Shown here: piece by piece, positions 27,840 to 36,801 of the stretch
Layout of the letters: each line of letters starts with the position of its first letter
Position numbering within the stretch: position 1 is the first letter of the stretch
Assembly (NCBI GenBank): GCA_013298665.1
Contig: JAAFIK010000003.1
Location: 19,908-83,907, forward strand
Direction of reading: 5' to 3'
DNA: 64,000 nt
Origin: Chitinophagales bacterium
GTDB taxonomy: Bacteria; Bacteroidota; Bacteroidia; Chitinophagales; Chitinophagaceae
The notes under the pieces: model-generated
What the model was told of the DNA's origin: nothing
The model's input: the letters and a program-made list of their open reading frames with translations, nothing else
The model's database searches: none
Translations under genes and position numbers: made by a program

Positions 27840-28808
27840 TTTCATTTGTTTTGTGTTGTGATAAACGAGTTTCAGGTCATATTGCAAGTGTAAGATACGC
27901 AAATGTTTAATGAAGTCCTTTGGACGGACCCTGAAAAATTGAGCAGGGCAGGGGGGCTTATTCATCCTCCTGGCTTCTAGTTGTACAACCAGTCCTGCGC
28001 CCGTCAGTTAACGGGTGCTGTATTCAGGTCAAAAAACGATTATAATACCGTTATTTTGCGCTTGCTCCCATCGGCGGCGCTGCATAGTTTTGCAGACACT
28101 TTTACTTTATCTGTATTGACAGCATAGAAGTGTGAGATTATAAAACCCAACCTGCATAGTTATCCATTCACTTTGTTGAAAAGGATGATCGCAGGCAAAA
28201 ATAACCCCATGCAAAAAAACAATAACCAGCCCAACCTGCCACATCAATATTGGTGGCAGCGCCTCAGCCTCATCATGTATCTGGTCAGCGGCCTGATATA
28301 TATTCCTCCAATACGGAGCATTCCGCTTATTGATGGCGTCCGGCCATTTCCCGAACGATTATAATGTACAAAAGGTTGTCATTTCCTGTGCATGTAGCTT
28401 TGGCTCAACATTTAAAACGGGTATGCAGGATAATGTTCAGGGTGGTATGGCTTTTCTGTTAAGCATGTCAAGAGATTTTTCTGGTTCTATTTGGATATCG
28501 GGGGTGGTTTCAACCATCCCTTTTTTGGTGTACTGAGGCTTAGCTGCGGACAATTTGTGACCACGCCTTTTTGCTGTATATGCTTCGTATGCCGGCAGTT
28601 ATTGCATCGATGCCTATACTGTCGCAGTACCCTGTTTATGGTATTGCATGCCTTGTAGAGAAGGATTTTCTTTGTATCATCAATTGTCATCATGCAATTG
28701 ATCACTTGTAAACATATAGCCGGTCATTCGCCATGAAAAACTATTGAAACCTGCGGGGGTCTTCAATGGCGGGGACTGATTTACTTAACAACACATACAT
28801 TTAAGGAC
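27840..28808. other. Long intergenic region with an isolated terminator
   Basis: Almost 970 bases with no gene I can support. A terminator-like hairpin at 28502-28526 implies that some transcript on the plus strand ends there. A possible small frame at 28209-28364 (52 codons) contains a hydrophobic stretch (LSLIMYLVSGLIYIPPI) but shows no other support. The segment may hold a small RNA, a small membrane peptide or decayed sequence. Confidence 0.5.
28502..28526 (+). terminator. Orphan terminator hairpin
   Basis: GGGTGGTT (28502-28509) pairs with AACCATCCC (28512-28520), with one mismatch, followed by TTTTTT. No annotated gene lies directly upstream on the plus strand, and the next gene starts about 280 bases downstream. 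Confidence 0.6.
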
Positions 28809-29843
28809 ATGAAAAAAAGAAACAAGTTTTTTTTGCTTGTGCTGGCTTCGGTAATGATGCTGGCAACGGGATGCCGGCGTAATACGGAATGGGTGGTTCC
28901 GGAAGGTGCAACAGGAGGGCGTACAACCGTAAGTGCGGCAGCGCGGGAAAATGGATTGGTGACTACGGTCGCGTATATAAAAAATCTCGATGATGGCAGT
29001 ATCGAGTATGCATTCAACGAGAAACAGGCCACTTTTGTGGTAAAGCGTACCCAGGCAGACTTTGAAAGGATACTGGTTATTGCCCGTGAAGGATTGGCGA
29101 AGTCAATGCCGGTGAAGATATATACAGTCGGGAGCAATGACCTTACTGATCTCACCTGGCCCGATCCGGTTGAAACAGATACTTACCTGAAATGGTACAG
29201 AGACAGGATATTTTCTCCCGAACCGGCAAGGAAGGTAAATGTTTCGGTGATTGAGTCAGCAAAGTTTAACGATGCCGTCTGGCAGAACTGGACTATATTC
29301 CGGCGTTGCACAAATGTGTTGCCGGACTATTCTACGGCATTGAAAATATTCAACTATTGTGCGGCCCAGGGTTGTTATCTCGGTTCTGCACTTGTACAAC
29401 CATGTATTCCTTTTGAGTATGTTCGCGATGGTTGTTTTGCAAGGGCGCATAAAATGCGGCAGATTATCGAGGGGAAGTATGGTTATTGCAGCGAAAAGGT
29501 ATTCAGCTATGGCTCCCTTAGTGTACAGGCGAATAAGTGGGGAGGCTGCTGTGTCAGTTGGTCTTATCATGTAGCCCCTCTGGTAAGGGTAAAGTCTGGC
29601 AGTTTTACTTTTTGTTATGTCATCGACCCGGGTATGTTTGATAAACCGGTACTGCTGGGTACCTGGCTGGCTGCCCAGGAAAATACTTCCTGCAATAGTA
29701 GTGCGAATGTAAACAGTTATTCGATACAGCCCTCATCGGCTTATACACCCGCGAGTAGCAGCACTTACTCAACCGATCCGGGATACAGCAAGACCAATGC
29801 GGATTTGGTTTACTATAATGCTGCAGGTAACACCTGTCAGTAA
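28809..29843 (+). CDS. Protein-glutamine glutaminase-like lipoprotein (protein deamidase)
   Basis: A 344-residue lipoprotein (lipobox VMMLATGC, Cys22). The C-terminal half closely matches the mature protein-glutaminase of Chryseobacterium proteolyticum, an enzyme that deamidates Gln side chains in intact proteins. The catalytic region reads IPFEYVRDGCFARAHKMRQI with Cys209, followed by GGCCVSWSYHVAPLV with His254 and FCYVIDPGMFDKP with Asp273, giving the Cys-His-Asp triad of this papain/transglutaminase-like fold. Residues 45-190 correspond in position to the inhibitory propeptide of the known enzyme. Several extra Cys (184, 189, 199, 227, 247, 269, 295) could form disulfides. What differs from the secreted enzyme is the lipobox, suggesting a membrane-anchored precursor. 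Natural target proteins are unknown. Confidence 0.87.
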   Translation: MKKRNKFFLLVLASVMMLATGCRRNTEWVVPEGATGGRTTVSAAARENGLVTTVAYIKNLDDGSIEYAFNEKQATFVVKRTQADFERILVIAREGLAKSMPVKIYTVGSNDLTDLTWPDPVETDTYLKWYRDRIFSPEPARKVNVSVIESAKFNDAVWQNWTIFRRCTNVLPDYSTALKIFNYCAAQGCYLGSALVQPCIPFEYVRDGCFARAHKMRQIIEGKYGYCSEKVFSYGSLSVQANKWGGCCVSWSYHVAPLVRVKSGSFTFCYVIDPGMFDKPVLLGTWLAAQENTSCNSSANVNSYSIQPSSAYTPASSSTYSTDPGYSKTNADLVYYNAAGNTCQ

Positions 29844-29903
29844 GCGGGAGCAGTCAATAGGTATCCTACCGGTACAGCGCACTTTTCAGTACAGCGTATT
29901 CCT

Positions 29904-29943
29904 ATTACAGCAAACGGGGCGATATCGCCCCGTTTGCTGTAAT
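29904..29943. terminator. Bidirectional terminator, 40-base perfect palindrome
   Basis: ATTACAGCAAACGGGGCGAT at 29904-29923 and its exact reverse complement at 29924-29943 form a perfect palindrome between two convergent genes. A short T/A tract on each side is compatible with termination from both strands. Confidence 0.8.
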
Positions 29944-29961
29944 AGTTTATTTGTATACCGG

Positions 29962-30978
29962 TTAAAGCCCGGCGCTCATCTTTTTCTGGCGTAAGCTGGC
30001 TAAAGATGGATCCATTTCCACCGCTTTATCGCACATCTGCTGTCCGCGGTCTACCTGTCCTTTTTTCTGGAAGCAAAGACCTGCCTGGTAGAGTGCTTTA
30101 CCATCGTTTTTGTCCATTTCCAGCAGTTTCTGGCAAAATTCGAGCGACTTGTCGTAGAATTTGCGCTGGTAATAAATCTCTGCAATGTCACGCAGGATAT
30201 CTTTATTACCCGGTTTTTTAGCATAAATATCAAGTAATATCTTTTCGCCCTTTTCAAAATCACCGGTATAAATATGACAATAGCCGATGTTTTCGTTGAA
30301 ATCACTGCTTTTAGCATAGCCATGGTCTGCTGCTCTGGTAAACATGGCCAGGGCATTTTTAAAATCGCTGAGGTTGTAGTGCTGTAAGCCCAGTTCATAC
30401 ATCCAGGTACCACGGCTGGTGTCAATGCTGATGGCTTTGGTATAGTATGGAATAGCATTTTTGTACTCTTCCATATCAAGATAGCTGCGGCCAATGGTAT
30501 ATTGTGCTTCTGCATCATTGGGGTTTTTACTCACTACCGTGAGTAAGGTCTTCACCGCATTGGCATAATCCTCCAGTTCATAATAACTGAGACCAATCAT
30601 GCGTTCTGCATCGGGACAACCGGTACATTTCCGGGCAAATGCAATGGCATTTTCGTATTGCCGGTAACTGAAATAGAGTTTGGTAAGTTCGCGTATGGCT
30701 ATGGCGTTTGTTGGCTCCAGCTCATATACTTTTGTAAAATGGGTTCTGGCCACATCTGTGCGACGCATTTCAAGGTTCGTCAGCCCGTTTTCAATATAGG
30801 CATCTACAAATTTGGGGTTAAAACGGATGGCTTTGTCAAAATGGGCAGCGGCTACGAGCCACCGCTTTGCAGTTTTCTCATCGGTACCTTTCTGGAAATA
30901 AAAACGGGCACTATCGGTTTGCGCAACTGCTGAATGCACAGCAAAAAGCAGAACAACTGAACTAAGCAGGTTCTTCAT
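29962..30978 (-). CDS. Tetratricopeptide-repeat protein, exported
   Basis: A 338-residue protein with a signal peptide (MKNLLSSVVLLFAVHSAVAQ) followed by about eight TPR units, for example AAHFDKAIRFNPKFVDAYI, ARTHFTKVYELEPTNAIAI, AIPYYTKAISIDTSRGTWMY and SLEFCQKLLEMDKNDGKAL. It likely forms a periplasmic protein-interaction superhelix. No catalytic domain is attached. The gene stands alone on the minus strand upstream of the convergent terminator; partner unknown. Confidence 0.87.
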   Translation of the reverse strand: MKNLLSSVVLLFAVHSAVAQTDSARFYFQKGTDEKTAKRWLVAAAHFDKAIRFNPKFVDAYIENGLTNLEMRRTDVARTHFTKVYELEPTNAIAIRELTKLYFSYRQYENAIAFARKCTGCPDAERMIGLSYYELEDYANAVKTLLTVVSKNPNDAEAQYTIGRSYLDMEEYKNAIPYYTKAISIDTSRGTWMYELGLQHYNLSDFKNALAMFTRAADHGYAKSSDFNENIGYCHIYTGDFEKGEKILLDIYAKKPGNKDILRDIAEIYYQRKFYDKSLEFCQKLLEMDKNDGKALYQAGLCFQKKGQVDRGQQMCDKAVEMDPSLASLRQKKMSAGL

Positions 30979-31020
30979 TTGAATATTTTATTTGTGGTTC
31001 TGAGGCAAAAACTATTCCAA

Positions 31021-33033
31021 TCACCGGAATATTACTGCTCCTAACGCCGGAAGATGAATATTTATTTCATAAATTTTATCTTTTTTGTCCACAAGACGAC
31101 ACTCCGGTGCCGGGTTATACACATCCCCTGTACCCCAATAGCCCGTTGCATCGCTGTTAAAGATTTCCGTCCATTTGGCCTTGCCGCTTATCTGCAATTT
31201 CCAGTCGCGCCGGACAACAGGAGTCATATTCAGTACAATCAACAGATCTTCAGCCTTTTTTTTGCCTTTGCGGCGGTAGGCAATCACCGATTCACTGCGG
31301 TGATCCAGGTTTACCCACTCAAACCCGCCAGGGTCAAACTGCAACTCATGCAACGCCGGTTGATCGCGGTACAGCCCGTTGAGGTCTTTTACACAGTCCT
31401 GCAGCAGACGGTGGCAGTCGAACCGGAGCAGTTCCCAACTCAGTTCGCTCTTGTAGTTCCATTCCGTAGTCTGGCCAAATTCATTGCCCATAAAGAGGAG
31501 TTTGGCGCCCGGGTGGGTATACATATAAGTATACAGCAGGCGAAGGTTGGCAAATTTCTGCCATTCATCGCCGGGCATTTTGTACAGCATGGGACTTTTG
31601 CCATGTACCACCTCGTCGTGGCTGAGCGGCAGCATAAAGTTTTCGTCAAAATAGTACATCATGCTGAAAGAGAACTTATCCTGGTGAAACTGTCTGAAGA
31701 TCGGGTCAAATTTAAAATAGTCCAGCGTATCGTGCATCCAGCCCATCATCCATTTCATGCCAAAGCCCAGCCCGTCGCTGTTGGTGGGGCGGGAAATACC
31801 CGGCCAGTCTGTCGCTTCTTCAGCAATGGTTTGTACATCAGGGAAATCGCGGTAAATCGTTTCGTTCAGTTCTTTGATAAAGGCGATGGCTTCAATATTG
31901 CCGTTGCCTCCAAATTCGTTGGGTTCCCACTGGCCTTCCGTACGGGAATAATCCAGCCGCAGCATTGAACTTACCGCATCTACACGGATGCCATCAATGT
32001 GAAACCGGTCGAACCAGAAGCGGGCATTGCTCACCAGAAAGGATTTAACCTCGCCGCGCTTATAATTAAAAATATAGCTGTTCCAGTCCGGATGAAATCC
32101 CTTACGCATATCAGCATATTCGTAGGTATGGGTACCGTCAAACATAAAAAGGCCATGGATGTCGTAAGGGAAATGGGAGGGCACCCAGTCGAGTATGACG
32201 CCAATACCTTCCTGGTGAAAGGCATCAATCATAGCCATAAAGTCCTGCGGGGTACCAAAGCGGGAAGTCGGTGCAAAGTATCCCGTACCCTGGTAACCCC
32301 AGCTACCATCAAAAGGATGTTCCATCACCGGCATCAGTTCAATATGTGTAAATCCCATACCTTTTACATAGGGTACCAGCCGTTCGGTGATCTGTGCGTA
32401 GCTGTTCAGGCTTTCCTCATCATCTTTTACCGGACGCATCCAGCTCGCGAGGTGTACCTCGTATATGCTCCAGGGCGCCTCAAGCGCATTGTTTTTTTTA
32501 CGTCCTTTCATCCAGGCGGCATCATTCCAGGTATAATCGAGGTTCCAGCTTATGGAAGCCGTTTTTGGCCGCAGCTCCCAGAAATTGGCATAGGGGTCGC
32601 CTTTGTCCACCTCAATACCTTTATACCCTACTATATGGTATTTATAGGCTTCTCCTTTCTCCAGCTCAGGAATAAACCCTTCCCAGATGCCCGAATTGTC
32701 CTGCCGTACAAAAAGCGGGTGGAGAAATTTGTTCCAGCTATTGAAATCGCCCACAACCGATACTGCTGTGGCATTGGGTGCCCATACGGCAAAATAGTAA
32801 CCGGGGGTATCCAATACGGCAAGCGCGTGGCTGCCCAGCACTTCGTAGGCCCGGTACCAGGTACCCTGCTGAAAATTGCGGATGTCTTCATCCGTAAAAA
32901 GGGAATAATTCCAGACGGCTTTCCCGGTATCTACAAAATGAATATCCTCATAACGCTTAACCGGTGGTGCTTTCTTTTTTTCCGGCGGTACCAATTTTTG
33001 TTTTGCAGACGCGGTTTTGGTTTTCTTTTGCAT
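31021..33033 (-). CDS. glgB: 1,4-alpha-glucan branching enzyme
   Basis: A 670-residue GH13 glycogen branching enzyme that makes alpha-1,6 branches in glycogen. After a Lys/Pro-rich start (1-30) it has a CBM48 domain (about 75-150; YYFAVWAPNATAVSVVGDFN), then the GH13 barrel: region I DWVPSHF, nucleophile region GIRVDAVSSML, acid/base region TIAEEATDWPG and region IV PLSHDEVVHGK. The C-terminal all-beta domain ends in LPALGAVIFR. The length is within the range of bacterial GlgB, and no other glycogen genes are adjacent. Confidence 0.95.
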   Translation of the reverse strand: MQKKTKTASAKQKLVPPEKKKAPPVKRYEDIHFVDTGKAVWNYSLFTDEDIRNFQQGTWYRAYEVLGSHALAVLDTPGYYFAVWAPNATAVSVVGDFNSWNKFLHPLFVRQDNSGIWEGFIPELEKGEAYKYHIVGYKGIEVDKGDPYANFWELRPKTASISWNLDYTWNDAAWMKGRKKNNALEAPWSIYEVHLASWMRPVKDDEESLNSYAQITERLVPYVKGMGFTHIELMPVMEHPFDGSWGYQGTGYFAPTSRFGTPQDFMAMIDAFHQEGIGVILDWVPSHFPYDIHGLFMFDGTHTYEYADMRKGFHPDWNSYIFNYKRGEVKSFLVSNARFWFDRFHIDGIRVDAVSSMLRLDYSRTEGQWEPNEFGGNGNIEAIAFIKELNETIYRDFPDVQTIAEEATDWPGISRPTNSDGLGFGMKWMMGWMHDTLDYFKFDPIFRQFHQDKFSFSMMYYFDENFMLPLSHDEVVHGKSPMLYKMPGDEWQKFANLRLLYTYMYTHPGAKLLFMGNEFGQTTEWNYKSELSWELLRFDCHRLLQDCVKDLNGLYRDQPALHELQFDPGGFEWVNLDHRSESVIAYRRKGKKKAEDLLIVLNMTPVVRRDWKLQISGKAKWTEIFNSDATGYWGTGDVYNPAPECRLVDKKDKIYEINIHLPALGAVIFR

Positions 33034-33131
33034 GTATAATCCGGTTAAAAGGAAGTGGTTTGATGAATTGCTGAAATTAACAATATTTTAAGTAGTATTT
33101 CAGGCACTATTCAAAAATACTCTATACTTTT

Positions 33132-33147
33132 AACTAAATCTTTAGTT
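33132..33147. promoter_or_regulatory. Perfect 7+7 palindrome upstream of duplicated receptor cassette
   Basis: AACTAAA (33132-33138), two bases, TTTAGTT (33141-33147) form a perfect palindrome in the 135-base divergent region between glgB and the first receptor gene, ending 21 bases before the ATG at 33169. It is placed as an operator might be, but the binding protein is unknown. Confidence 0.4.
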
Positions 33148-33168
33148 TAGTACTCAAAACTGATTGGC

Positions 33169-35964
33169 ATGAAAAAACTGGCTGCTTTATGCATAGGCCT
33201 ATTTGTAGTTAGCTTTTCTGTGGTGGCGCAAAAGAGCATTGTTAAAGGGCTGATAGCAGATACCACCAACCGTAAAAGTGTATCCAATGCAGTAGTAACG
33301 CTGCTCATCCCGAAAGATTCTGTATTTTACCGCTTTACCCGTTCGGATGCGAACGGGAATTTTGTTTTTAACAATATTGAACCGGGTAAATACATCCTGA
33401 TGGTTACGCAACCCCTCTTTGCAGACTATGTGGATGATATTGACATCAAAGCAGGGGTAACAGATATGAAGTCTATTGCTGTTACGCCAAAAAGCAAGCT
33501 GCTCCAGGAGGTAATTGTACGCAGCGGGGGTGCCATCAAGATCAAAGGGGATACCGTGTCGTACACAGCAGACAGTTTTAAGGTGAGTGCCAATGCCAAT
33601 GTAGAAGAACTGCTGAAAAAACTGCCGGGCATTCAGGTGGATAAAAATGGCCAGATCAAAGCGATGGGTGAGAAAGTGGAAAAAGTACTGGTGGATGGGG
33701 AGGAGTTTTTTGGGGATGATCCGGGTATGGCGGTTAAAAACCTTCGTGCTGATGCGGTAAAAGAGGTGCAGGTATTTGACAAGAAAAGTGACCAGGCCGA
33801 ATTTACGGGTATTGATGATGGTAAAACCCAGAAAACGATCAACCTGAAACTGAAGGAAGACAAGAAGCACGGCTATTTTGGAAAAGTTGACCTGTCGGGT
33901 GGCTTGCAGGATAAAATTGACGATCGTTATAATAATAATATTATGCTCAACGCCTTCAGGGGTAAGCGCAAGATGGCTGCTTATTTCCTGCAGGGCAATA
34001 CCGGGCAGGATGGGCTGAACTGGCAGGACCAGCAGAAGTTTGGCGGAGAAGATGAGAATGTAACTTATGGACTTGATGAAGAAGGCGGTGGTATGTTTAT
34101 GACCATGAGCCGTGGGGGAGACGAGGATCCTTATATTGATACCCGGAACGGTTTCTTCGAAAACCAGAATCTGGGTGGGCAGTACTCCAATAAGTGGAAT
34201 GATAAAAAGACCCTGAATTTCTCTCCCAAGTTTAACCGTCAGCAATACTCCAATACCAGAAATACACTTTCACAACTGCAGTTTGGCGATTCATTGTACA
34301 ATACAAACTCCAATGAAAATACTTATGCGAACAAACGCAATTTCAAAAACAGCGCCAGCTACGAAATCAAGATTGATTCTGCCAATACGTTGAAAATAAC
34401 GGCAAAGGCTAATTTTTATGAAAATGAGAGTGTGGTATCGCGCCAGTCGGAAAACCGCGGAAAGAGTGGTGTGCTGAGCAATTCGAGCAGCCAGGTAACC
34501 ACTGCCAATTCGGATAAAGCCAGTTTCGGAACAACGTTACTTTTCAAACACAAGTTCAAAAAGGCAAGGCGTACATTTTCGCTCAACGCTGATTTTAACC
34601 TGATGAACAGCAGCACCCTCAGCTTTTTGCGGGCCAATAACGTGATCAATACAGGAGGGGGTAATTTTGTGGGCGAAAATATTGATCAGAAAAAGGACGT
34701 GGAAAACCGGAATGCCAGGATATCAACCAAGGCTGTTTATACCGAACCATTGAGCAAAAAGTTTTCGCTGGAACTGAATTATGAATTTGCTTTTACCAAA
34801 GGGAAAAATGACAATGCCACACTTACGCAAACCATACCGGGTAGTGGTAAATACGACCTGATCGTGGATTCCCTGACCAATAATTTTGACCAGCAGATCT
34901 CCACGAACAAAACAGGGTTTAAGATCAGTTATAAGAATAAAAAGATCAAATACTCCTTTGGTGCAGCCGCAGGGTTTACACATTTCGATCTGCGCGACAT
35001 CACTTTCAATAAAGACTATGTACGCAATTTTATTAACCTGTTCCCATTGGCTACATTCAACTACAGCTATAAATCTAACCACAACCTCTCTGTAACCTAT
35101 AATGGCCGTACAATACAGCCCTCCATGAACCAGTTGCAGCAATTGCGGAACAATAACAATACGCTGAGCATATATATCGGTAACCCATTGCTGAAGCAAT
35201 CGTTTACACATGATGTGGGGATCAACCACAGTTCCTACAACTTCCTGAAAGAAATGTGGACGTATCAGTCGGTGAATGTATCTTCCACATCAAACGCCAT
35301 TACCAATAGCCAGAATATCGACCCTACATCAGGTAAAACGGTTACACAGCCGGTGAATACGGATGGTAATTACTCGGTGTCAAGCTGGATGGGGATGGGT
35401 AAGAACCTGAAGAAAATAAAAACGAATCTTAACATCAACGCAAGCCTGTTTTACCAGAAATACAATGATATTGTCAATGGCATCACCAACAAAACCAGCA
35501 ACCTTGGTGCTTCCATCGGGTTCTCACTCAGCAAATCTAAAGACAAGGTATATGAAGTTTCCCTCCGCGACGATTTCGGGTATAACATCAACCGCTCATC
35601 TGTGTCCAGCCGGCAAACAGTAAAGTACAATACGAATAGTATTTATGCAGATGCATCAGTTTATTTCCATAAAGTATGGAAACTGAGTACAGAGATCCAG
35701 CAGAACTACCGCCAGCGTACCCAGGATTTTGACCGCAATGTAAACAATACGCTCTGGAATGCCCGTTTTGAACGTACATTCAAAAAAGATGAATTTACCC
35801 TGTATTGCACAATCCGCGATATCCTGAAACAAAACATCGGTATCGACCGCAACCTCAGTGGTAATGGCTTTACCGAAGAGCGCAACGACCGTTTGCAGCA
35901 ATACTGGATGCTTGGTTTCCGCTGGGATTTTAAAAATAAAAGCAAGGCTACGGCAAAAAAATAA
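33169..35964 (+). CDS. Outer-membrane beta-barrel receptor-like protein, copy 1
   Basis: A 931-residue protein: signal peptide (1-20), a CarboxypepD_reg-like domain (about 22-105; IVKGLIADTTNRKSVSNAVV), a plug-like segment (about 110-230; VEELLKKLPGIQVDKNGQIK, VLVDGEEFFGDDPGMAVKNL) and a long barrel of the OMP_b-brl_3 type ending in QYWMLGFRWDFKNKS. These resemble TonB-dependent receptors without a TonB box I can identify. It is followed 13 bases later by a GLPGLI protein, and both genes are repeated immediately downstream. The cargo is unknown. Confidence 0.88.
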   Translation: MKKLAALCIGLFVVSFSVVAQKSIVKGLIADTTNRKSVSNAVVTLLIPKDSVFYRFTRSDANGNFVFNNIEPGKYILMVTQPLFADYVDDIDIKAGVTDMKSIAVTPKSKLLQEVIVRSGGAIKIKGDTVSYTADSFKVSANANVEELLKKLPGIQVDKNGQIKAMGEKVEKVLVDGEEFFGDDPGMAVKNLRADAVKEVQVFDKKSDQAEFTGIDDGKTQKTINLKLKEDKKHGYFGKVDLSGGLQDKIDDRYNNNIMLNAFRGKRKMAAYFLQGNTGQDGLNWQDQQKFGGEDENVTYGLDEEGGGMFMTMSRGGDEDPYIDTRNGFFENQNLGGQYSNKWNDKKTLNFSPKFNRQQYSNTRNTLSQLQFGDSLYNTNSNENTYANKRNFKNSASYEIKIDSANTLKITAKANFYENESVVSRQSENRGKSGVLSNSSSQVTTANSDKASFGTTLLFKHKFKKARRTFSLNADFNLMNSSTLSFLRANNVINTGGGNFVGENIDQKKDVENRNARISTKAVYTEPLSKKFSLELNYEFAFTKGKNDNATLTQTIPGSGKYDLIVDSLTNNFDQQISTNKTGFKISYKNKKIKYSFGAAAGFTHFDLRDITFNKDYVRNFINLFPLATFNYSYKSNHNLSVTYNGRTIQPSMNQLQQLRNNNNTLSIYIGNPLLKQSFTHDVGINHSSYNFLKEMWTYQSVNVSSTSNAITNSQNIDPTSGKTVTQPVNTDGNYSVSSWMGMGKNLKKIKTNLNINASLFYQKYNDIVNGITNKTSNLGASIGFSLSKSKDKVYEVSLRDDFGYNINRSSVSSRQTVKYNTNSIYADASVYFHKVWKLSTEIQQNYRQRTQDFDRNVNNTLWNARFERTFKKDEFTLYCTIRDILKQNIGIDRNLSGNGFTEERNDRLQQYWMLGFRWDFKNKSKATAKK

Positions 35965-35977
35965 TCAATACAGAAAC

Positions 35978-36739
35978 ATGAAGCAGATAACCCTATTTGT
36001 CATCGGTTTTGCAGCGGCGGTAAGTTTACACGCGCAGCAGTTTATCAGTAAAGGGAATGTTGAGTTTGAAGTAAAGACCAATATGAAAAAGGTATGGGGT
36101 GGGGATAACCCCTGGTCAGAAATGTTACAGGATCAGTTACCTCCGTTTAAAACGGCTTATTATCACTTTACTTTTGCAGCGGGTAAGAGCTTGTACAAGT
36201 TTCATCATTTTGATGACGCTTCATTGAAAATACCGGAGTTTATGCGTAAAGACGATGAGGAGGGGAGTTGGTTTACCGACCAGCAGAAGGGTGAAATGAC
36301 CATCGTCAAGAATATTTTTGGTAGTGTGTTCAGCATTAAAGACAGCCTGAAAGCTGTAGAGTGGCGATTCTCCAACGAAAGCCGGGTGATTGCCGGGTTC
36401 AACTGCCGGAAAGCGATTGGTAAGATTTACGACAGTGTATATGTATTTGCCTTTTACACAGATGAGATTACGATATCAGGCGGCCCCTGCAGTATTACCG
36501 GTTTGCCGGGGATGATACTTGGAATGACAATCCCGCGCTTATACACTTCCTGGATTGCTACCAAGCTGAATATTGAGGGCATTGACGAAGCCAAAATCAT
36601 TTCTCCCGCCGTTAAAAAGCCTTATACCATCAAAGAATACCGCAAGACGCTGATCGATAAAAGTAAGGATTGGGGCGGGGATGGTGATGAAAGCAGCAAA
36701 AAATGGATTGAGCAATTTTTATGGTCGGCCATGCTTTAG
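35978..36739 (+). CDS. GLPGLI family protein, copy 1
   Basis: A 253-residue exported protein with a signal peptide (MKQITLFVIGFAAAVSLHAQ). The family-defining motif is present as ITGLPGMILGMTIPR near residue 175, preceded by the conserved YVFAFYTDEITISGGPCS and by a Cys-containing segment (VIAGFNCRKAIG). Start at 35978 is chosen for the signal peptide. GLPGLI proteins (TIGR01200) are found only in Bacteroidota, often beside beta-barrel receptors, and have no established function. The pairing with the preceding barrel gene suggests a partner role in the cell envelope. Confidence 0.87.
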   Translation: MKQITLFVIGFAAAVSLHAQQFISKGNVEFEVKTNMKKVWGGDNPWSEMLQDQLPPFKTAYYHFTFAAGKSLYKFHHFDDASLKIPEFMRKDDEEGSWFTDQQKGEMTIVKNIFGSVFSIKDSLKAVEWRFSNESRVIAGFNCRKAIGKIYDSVYVFAFYTDEITISGGPCSITGLPGMILGMTIPRLYTSWIATKLNIEGIDEAKIISPAVKKPYTIKEYRKTLIDKSKDWGGDGDESSKKWIEQFLWSAML

Positions 36740-36801
36740 TTATTGCCGGATGTTGTTATCCCGAAACGCACTATTCCCGTACCATATCAACCAGAACCAG
36801 G

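Noticed and set aside
28330-28536. Possible 68-residue protein before the protein-glutaminase gene
   Set aside because: It runs through the terminator hairpin at 28502-28526 and shows no protein-like features.
31054-33039. Long plus-strand frames opposite glgB
   Set aside because: Antisense shadows of a well-conserved enzyme gene.
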